The notes under the pieces are model-generated. The model made no database searches, was not told the DNA's origin, and worked only from the letters and a program-made list of their open reading frames with translations. From Diaporthe sp. PMI_573 (Eukaryota > Ascomycota > Sordariomycetes > Diaporthales > Diaporthaceae), in the NCBI GenBank assembly GCA_021399435.1, contig JAJTUP010000017.1, positions 992,001-1,056,000 on the forward strand: DNA of 64,000 nt, written 5' to 3'. Made by a program: the position numbers and the translations under genes. Positions 57,481-64,000 of the stretch are shown piece after piece; the stretch's first letter is position 1, and each line of letters starts with the position of its first letter.

Positions 57481-57894
57481 TCAAAGCACCGAATTGGATT
57501 CCCCATAGTCCCCCTCCGGCTCTGTGGGAACAGAGAGAAAGATTCGTGGTCCCAGGTCGTTTCTCGCCGGACCAGATGGGAAAGCGGGGCTGTCCCAATT
57601 GCTTGTTTCGTCTTCATCGAGAGTTGCGGGGGATACGTGGGCTTGCATTCCGTTTTTGAGACTGATGAGGTCTATGGCTTCATCGGTCTGGGGATCTTCT
57701 ATTATTTGCTTTAGCTCTTCGTCGTTCTGTCGCCGTATCAAAGGGGTCTCACCGTCGAGAACCAGAAGCTGTCGTGTGAGGATGTTGTCCGCAACTGCGG
57801 CGACCTGTGCGCCGTCCTGACCGGTGCCAGTAGGTTCGGCCAGCACGGGGACCTGGGTGAGAAGGAGAGCTTTGATGATGGCGGCGACAAACAT
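57481..57894 (-). CDS. Small secreted protein
   Basis: 137 aa from ATG 57894, chosen because it starts a clear signal peptide (MFVAAIIKALLLTQVPVLA). The mature part is acidic and cysteine-free, with LTRQLLVLDGETPLIRRQND and a helical EELKQIIEDPQTDEAIDLI. Two Arg-Arg/Lys-Arg-like sites could be processed. Another minus frame downstream (57332-57598) may be a further exon (FEYEYFLFDKRGWQ or NMNTFFSTNEAGKK in alternative phases), so the 3' end is uncertain. Function unknown. Confidence 0.5.
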   Translation of the reverse strand: MFVAAIIKALLLTQVPVLAEPTGTGQDGAQVAAVADNILTRQLLVLDGETPLIRRQNDEELKQIIEDPQTDEAIDLISLKNGMQAHVSPATLDEDETSNWDSPAFPSGPARNDLGPRIFLSVPTEPEGDYGESNSVL

Positions 57895-58570
57895 TTTGAG
57901 CCAGAAGTGAGGACTTAGCACAAATAGAATTAGGAAGGGTAGTCATGTAAGTTGGGCAGATCAATCGTTTTATAGTCCCGTCACAGTCGCCGCACGTTCA
58001 CGAACACCCTCCATATGTCTCGATCAAGGGAAATATAACATTCCCACAGGTATGATGGCCCATTAAAATCACCAGGGGTTACTTGTGTTAACCGTATGAG
58101 TTGTACAGTATTAAGTGATCAACCTTCAATCAAAACGGCAGGATCTGACTTGGTGACTAGTGCATAGAAGAGCGTCAAAGAAGCTTAGACTGTTTTATGA
58201 CACACCTACAGCCCGCAGGACGCCTTGGATCGTGCTGCGCGATTGGTCCGGCAAGGATTTGGGTATAGGGGAAAGAAAGTGTCCGCCTAGCTTTCATACA
58301 GCATCCCCTACCAACGGGTATCTCCAACAGCCACCTGGAGAACACTTGACCGTAAGACCCTGGAGAGACGATTAATGGTACAGGAACTATTATGAATGTG
58401 GTCAGCCAATTCTGCCGCTCGGCTTAGACGCATAGAAATTTGAAAGTGTCTGAATATGTCTTTGTGAGCAAGATGATCTCATTTTAATCTGTTTTCCCCA
58501 CCTGGATTCTACGTATTGGACATATTAACAGCACTGATGATATCCTCCATCGAATGCCTTCTGTGCGTTC
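57895..58570. other. Intergenic
   Basis: 5' flank of the secreted-protein gene and 3' flank of the HMG-CoA reductase pseudogene; no other signal. Confidence 0.35.
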
Positions 58571-59725
58571 TCAAATCTCAAGCCGTTGTCCCCGAGTCAG
58601 ACGCGTATGGCTCTCTGTAAAAGTGTCGTTCTCCACAGCGGCACTTGTGCTCGCGTCCAGGGCAAGCGCAAATGAGGCGATTATACCCGCCAGGCGGCCC
58701 TTCATGTCTGGCGCGGCACACTTGACCAGCTTGAGCGCCTCCTGCTGAGTTGCGTACCCAGTTCCGCCCCCAACGGTTCTCACAGGCAGAGAAGGAAAAT
58801 AAAGTGTCATTCTTAGATCTTTCGTCTCGCTGTCCAGTTCTGAGGTCAAGTGACTCCTCGGCGACACTTCCGACATCCTGCCCATTGGCGGTGAACATGG
58901 CTGCCAGAATGTTCGCGGTGTTGATGTTGAAACGAAACTGTCCGTTTCGAATGACGCCTTCTTTCACGGTCTGTTGTGTGAAATAGAGGCGATCGGTGCT
59001 GCATCCCAAAACTGACTGGCAAGTTTGATTGGTGATTGTTCCCCAGACGATGACTTCGACACCTCTTGATACTTTGACGCTTCCCCATGATGGCTTCTTA
59101 TCAGATGCCAGTTGGCCCTCGATCAAGAAATCCCGAATGAAAAATTTGATCTCGAACTCCCCGCGGAGCCTATCACAAGCATACTTGGTGGCTTTGGTAA
59201 CCATGTTCTGCCCGGTGGCGCTGCCGCAATGGTATGTGCAAAATAGGTGAACTTGGGATCCGATAACCGTCGGTTTGATCTATCGAAGCTGTACATGCTC
59301 GCTTTTTGACTCGGGCCACTCGGCAATCTTGATTGGAAAGCAGATATCGCACAAGCAAAAGCAACAGCAGCATATCCGGGGTGATCGAAGACAAAGACGG
59401 GTGCTCTAGACATACCATTCCCGAGGAGTTCGAAGTTCAGGCCACCGGAGGCGTTAAAGGCTTTACAGCGCCGCGAGCAACTGGCAAAAAGGGTCGGCTC
59501 ACATGTTGCGAGAGGCGCGAAAATAGTGTCCATAAAGAGGTTGTCGATGTTGTCTGGACCCACGAGGCGCAGAGGCCCAGGGAGGCCAACAGTTACCTGA
59601 CTGAAACCGATGCAATCCTCCACCCTGATATCCCTGAGCGCGTCGGGGTCTCTTAACGTGAGGGTCAACTCTTGATAATCGAGTAAAGAGCGGACCTTTC
59701 TCGTTCGGGCAGATTCTTCAGCCAT
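58571..59725 (-). pseudogene. Soluble HMG-CoA reductase-like gene, broken
   Basis: Starting at MAEESARTRKVRSLL (59725), the catalytic domain is covered without the membrane anchor of the housekeeping fungal enzyme: GFSQVTVGLPGPLRLVG, PLATCEPTLFASCSRRCKA, IGSQVHLFCTYHCGSATGQN, ASDKKPSWG, ANGQDVGSVAE and RTVGGGTGYATQQEAL. Counterparts of the catalytic Glu (ATCE), Lys (DKKP), Asp (GQD) and His (ESHTRLTRG) are all present. The gene is split over frames: a one-base deletion near 59335 (AFQS to KIAEW), TAG in place of a likely CAG near 59281, and a second frame change near 58855 before SHLTSELD. HMG-CoA reductase makes mevalonate; extra copies occur beside some fungal statin-type clusters as resistance genes. 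Inactive here. Confidence 0.75.
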
Positions 59726-60676
59726 GTCGGAAGTTGGGGTGACAAGTAGCAAAGAGTCCTGGAGCGAAGTGAAATTGGCTCACCTGAATAGATAGAAAGA
59801 ATAAATCTATATTAAATAGATCTGAAACCATACGAGACCGGACTGCGCACCCTTCAAGTTGCGCATCACAGCCAGCTCAGTACAGGATCTAGGTATTATA
59901 TGTACACCGATTCTTATTAGTGTAATCTGTCGTCTGAAAATCGCTGTGGTTTATACGCAGGGTTTATCTCATAAGCCAATCAGTTCTCTTTCGACTTCCC
60001 GGCATCTATGCCCACTCAACGTATTAGTGAACTTGTATGCTTCTATGAGCAGCGAACAGAGGCCAGTAAATACTACACACACGTTTCTGCAGAGATTACG
60101 GACTGATACCCTGGCGATATTCGATCGAATCCGAGCCTAATTCGAACCCGCTGCGGTCTAGTTCAGCAGAATAAACGGCAGGAACATTTTGGATTAGTAT
60201 AGCGAGACACTAGCACGAGTCGTCTACTACAACAGACTCAGCGGTCTTGCGAGATTGCCATTCACGATCTATACGTTTTGTACGACTAATATGATGACGC
60301 TCCCCCTCAGGTTAGGGTGTTGGAACCTGTTTAACCATGGGATCATGTTTGATATTTAGAGAAAGATTCTGTTGCATTCTACGATATGCCGCAAATAGCT
60401 ACAATATCTCACCGGATGTAGGGTTTACTGAGACACTGTGAAGATTATTATGCCTTCGCCGAGCTGGAATGGCATGCAGATACCACATTTGAGATGATGC
60501 TCGCAAAGTCGAACCGGGCCAAATTTCACTGCCGGCACGTATTTGCATGCAATTGGTTCCACAATAAAATAGTATGGGAGCGAGCTTCTGTGTGTCACGA
60601 CATATACAGATAGAAATATGTAAGATGAAAGCACAATTACTTCGTTCCTAGACTTGTCATATACTTGGCGTTCATG
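59726..60676. other. Intergenic, nothing recognised
   Basis: AT-richer sequence without repeat or gene signal. Confidence 0.35.
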
Positions 60677-61036
60677 CTAACATATGTGACTAAGACCTAA
60701 GGGTGAGACAATAGAAGCTGTCAGAGTCATCCAGCTTGATATGATTAAAGAGTGCAAGGAAAGAGGTATGTACTGTATTTCTTTATGGATCTCACAGATT
60801 TCCCACGTTAAACGCCCCGCCTTCAGAAGTTCGAAGAGAGCCTCATTGGATATAGTGGCAGCTGATATTTTTGGACCTGAGAACCGACTGAGTGGATGAA
60901 GCGGAGAGAAATCATGAAAGGCTGTGACTAACTTCTTCAGAGCCCGGAGCATTCCGACAACATACGCGAGGTTTGCCATTGGAAGTGTAGCCAGAAAAGT
61001 GGTGATATACAGGATGAGGATACTAAGGAATGCCAT
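60677..61036 (-). pseudogene. Cytochrome P450 N-terminal fragment
   Basis: A 119-aa frame from ATG 61036 begins with a membrane anchor (MAFLSILILYITTFLATLPM). It continues with FHDFSPLHPLSRFSGPKISA and a LLKAGRLTWEICEIHKEIQY stretch, the microsomal P450 start (HPLxxFPGPK, then a helix ending in H..YG). The frame then becomes unrelated. No I-helix, ExxR or haem-Cys region follows in 59726-60676, so only the first exon survives. Confidence 0.6.
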
Positions 61037-61842
61037 TGTTACTGTTGGTGTTTACCGTTTCCTGAACAGAACTCAATGGACACTTCTCTGGAAAGATGCT
61101 GAGGATAGATGGGAGAAATGCCGTGTGGGAAGGAGAGAAAGCTTCTTTTTAAATGATTGGAAAGCGAAGAGCCTCGCTTTCCGCGTATAACGACGGTACC
61201 CAGCGATTAAAATAAGACCAAAATTCTATTGCGTGATGTTTCGTGGGTATTCCAGCTTCCTGTCTGATCAGAATCGCTTGGGCTGAAAGCATTAGTACCC
61301 AATGAGCGTGGCCCTCTTCCTGCGGGAGACCTCACAGAATAGTACCTGGCCTGTGCTAATTGGTATGCGGTATCTACTTAGTCCGTAGTGGCTATGCTAC
61401 TACTTCTACGAACTCTAACATCCCTTTGAAGCAGATCGTGACATTGCACCTGCTTCTTTCTTATTTTCTAACCTGACCAGCCAGGAGCTGAATGGGCCGG
61501 GAGACGCCCACGATCTAGTGGTGGAGACCAGGCCAGGTGAGGAGGAAAAGGCCTCGAATTCAGCGACTTGTCAGGAATTCAACTGCAAGAATCACAGATA
61601 AGCCTTATTGGTATCACGAAATAAATGGCTAGCTCCTGCCACAAGTGAGACCACCTCAGAATATTCAACTAGCTAGATCCTAAGTTTGATTTATCATGAT
61701 GCCCTGCCATCTCGAACGCGTCTAATGTCAATGCATCGTGACCCGAATCACGTCGATAATAGTGTCGTCTCGGACTACCTTTGCATCTGTCCCGTCATCA
61801 GGGTTTCATCGCCGTCGGGTTTCCACACCCAAGTTGCTCGCA

Positions 61843-62139
61843 CTAGCTTATTAGTCTCTTGGGCACAATCATGCAGGCCCCAGTCGACTCGTGGGTATAC
61901 GTTTGAGGCTTACCGAAGAGGCATCTCCCAAAAAGCCATGAGAAACATTTGCTTGCCATATGCCACAAGCAGACCAGTACCTCATATGGCCATCGACAGG
62001 CAGAACATCGTGCAGTATCAAACATTTCGCACATGGCGCGCAGTAAGGGATAATCGACGCCGAATATTTCATCTTGAACAACGCGTATGAAGAGAGGGAG
62101 CAGGAAGATAACGCAGGCTAGAGAGACAATTCTCGCCAT
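61843..62139 (-). CDS. Possible small secreted or anchored protein
   Basis: 98 aa starting MARIVSLACVIFLLPLFIRV, a plausible signal or membrane helix, followed by a Cys-containing tail (six cysteines). No family recognised; may be a chance frame or the first exon of a broken gene. Confidence 0.2.
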   Translation of the reverse strand: MARIVSLACVIFLLPLFIRVVQDEIFGVDYPLLRAMCEMFDTARCSACRWPYEVLVCLWHMASKCFSWLFGRCLFGKPQTYTHESTGACMIVPKRLIS

Positions 62140-62588
62140 AATTCGCAGTCGATGGGTAGATCTACTCCGGGTCAGCTACAATTCGTAGGGTATTTGCGCT
62201 GCTTTATGGACTTCAAAGCGCACGCTATTTCCCCGCGTTTTGGATTATATCAGCAGGCATAAAGAACGCCCTGTTTAGTTCCACATCCATGTCTCTCTTA
62301 CAAATCCCAGTATACGGTTCCAATTATCCTTTTTCTCGTCAATGAGATGGCATCCAATTCAATGTCCTTATCTCTCGGCTAGCCAGTGACTACGGCCGGA
62401 TCTGCCTACCTCATCTATAGATTAAAGCCGTGATGGTATAGCCCAGGTGCTACCCACCAGGTTAGACTGTTTGTGATATTGTTCTCGGACCACCTAATTG
62501 CGCAATCTGATAACCAGCTCGTTTGAGCATGGTTAGAGGAGATTCTGGGGAGATTGTAAGCACTGTTAAGATGAAGTTTGCAGGCGCC

Positions 62589-62619
62589 GGGACGGGGACG
62601 GGGACGAGGACGGGGACAG
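62589..62619. repeat. GGGGAC microsatellite
   Basis: About five units of GGGGAC or GAGGAC. Confidence 0.7.
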
Positions 62620-64000
62620 TGGTGGAGGCGTGCCAAGCAAGTTGTTTACAGTGCTGTCGGTATGATCCAGTAAGAGATTGACTACCTCAGCCAGAGATGC
62701 GAAGGCGGAGTATGGAGAGGGCAAAAAGCAGCTTGAAAACTACTGCATTTATCACCGAGGCGCCCTGCCTCTGGCAAACATCTAATGCAATCACGCTCTC
62801 ACCAAAATTTCATTCTTCATTCACCAACGGTGGCCTTTGAGGTGGAGCTCTAGCACAAAAGGCGGACTCATGCCGCTAGAGGGCAATACTATGTTTCTCG
62901 GAAAAGCCGGTCAATCCAAGTCGGGAGGAAACTGCTTTGTCAGGCCATCACACCACACAGTTGGGACTCGTTCAAATTGAACGAGTCTCAACTTAGCTTT
63001 TGCAGTATACGCTTCTTGCAGTTCAGCCTATCGATGCATTTGACCACGATATTGGAAAATCCCAGTTGATGTGTCACGTGGGTTCGCTATGATCCGGCGA
63101 GTGCTGGTTGCCTGAAAGAACCACTGGCGAGTGTGAGTTGGGGCGGAATAGGTGGTGTGGGTAATCTGCTCCGATGTGACTGCTACCAGCCAAAGTCGTA
63201 CGATCACATCATTTCCACCAATAACACACAGAGCAACGCCTGCAGAGCATGGATAGATGGGATTGGTCCAGGCAGCATGGTGCGCTAAACTAGAGAAGGA
63301 GAGTATCGCGTGACCACGGTGTCTATCGGTGGCCTCGCAGCCCGCTGTAGGTGACTTCCTCGCGAATATCTGGTGTGGGCTGGCTATATGAGAGGCCACC
63401 ACGGGGTCAAAGGTCCGCCTGTAGCCGCAGGATGGCCAATGAAACAGTCTACTCCTGAGCCACTCACGCTGTCTGGACGGTATCGTGTGCAGCGAAGCAT
63501 TAACCGGGATCATTCCATAGATCGCTTGCCTCAGGATTCCTCGGTCGACGTTCACCAGTAATTCTACATTTGGACAACCCTCAGAACTCGTACATCACAT
63601 ACTGATTCAAATGGACACATACAGAAGCTCCTCCGGGCGTAGACGGTTGATCAGTGGCCCAGGTGCGGCTCAAGCCCGTTGCCACGGCCTCTGCTTGTTT
63701 TCGTCCCTTGCTTCCAGATTAAGAGGTAGCCAGCCATATGTAGCCCCACCGCGGAACGCGCTATATAAAAAGAAGAGCAGGCCGGCCTGGTCTCAAGCCT
63801 AGCCTCGGGCGCCCCCAAAAACTGCTCCAGAATGGCATATCGGCCCGTGTTTTGGTAAGTGGGGCCGACTAAAATAGGATGAAGATCCCCGGTGTCATTG
63901 TAGTACGTTCCTATTGGTTGCTACCCGCGGGGTGAATGAGCCTCTTAGGTCTGGCGGCGACTGATAGCATGTTCGCGCCAATGAGCGGTATTACCATGCT

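Larger units (their letters stand above)
16990..64000 (+). mobile_element. Starship giant transposon (left part; right end not located)
   Basis: The element is inferred from gene content and order. An intact DUF3435 tyrosine recombinase lies nearest the left edge and points inwards, followed by NLR, DUF3723 and ferric-reductase genes. Captain, NLR, DUF3723, FRE and patatin-like genes are the recurrent Starship set; only the patatin-like gene is not seen. The left edge is placed at the switch from a truncated RIP-mutated retrotransposon to GC-rich DNA (about 16990-17020). Membership is well supported to about 48.6 kb; from there to the window end it is assumed. No direct repeat marking a right end was found. 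Confidence 0.75.
61037..64000. other. Window end, no secure gene
   Basis: Several frames of 60-175 aa on both strands (for example 63028-63555 minus) lack domain character. No right-hand Starship terminus or direct repeat of the left edge was recognised. Confidence 0.3.

Noticed and set aside
63028..63555. 175-aa minus-strand frame
   Set aside because: No recognisable motif and no conserved-looking segment; not enough to call a gene.

Overview
The window is nuclear DNA of a filamentous ascomycete (Pezizomycotina; genus not determinable). Evidence: short 39-68 bp spliceosomal introns with CTAAC-type branch points, fungus-specific families (HET, FunK1-type kinase, DUF3435, DUF3723), and a 12.5-kb AT-rich block of C-to-T/G-to-A mutated transposons typical of repeat-induced point mutation (RIP).

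Layout. 1-4.5 kb: a secreted, GPI-anchored cysteine-repeat protein, a HET-domain remnant and two kinase pseudogenes in opposite orientation. 4.5-17.0 kb: a RIP island with two Fot1/pogo DNA transposons that keep their inverted repeats, two tRNA-like SINE copies, a hAT remnant and two nested Ty3-type retrotransposons. At about 16.99 kb the composition changes abruptly to GC-rich DNA, and 0.45 kb further on lies an intact five-exon DUF3435 tyrosine recombinase (785 aa) pointing rightwards.

This recombinase, followed by a HET-NACHT-ankyrin NLR (29.4-32.6 kb), a DUF3723 protein (41.5-45.8 kb) and a ferric reductase (46.7-48.6 kb), is the hallmark gene set of Starship giant transposons, with the captain in its expected place at the left edge. 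I infer that most of 17-64 kb is the left part of a Starship; its right end was not found. Other passengers are a decayed dynamin-like GTPase, an intact 2-oxoglutarate/Fe(II) dioxygenase, small nuclear-looking proteins, a hendecad coiled-coil protein divergent from the ferric reductase, an adenylation-thiolation-reductase (NRPS-like) enzyme, a small secreted protein, a broken soluble HMG-CoA reductase and a P450 fragment.

The captain, DUF3723, ferric reductase, dioxygenase and hendecad genes are open. The NLR reads through except for seven TAG codons and no frameshift, as expected from light RIP. Repeated terminal-like sequences bracket the NLR and the dioxygenase, and a GAACCCGG-type motif recurs upstream of several cargo genes.
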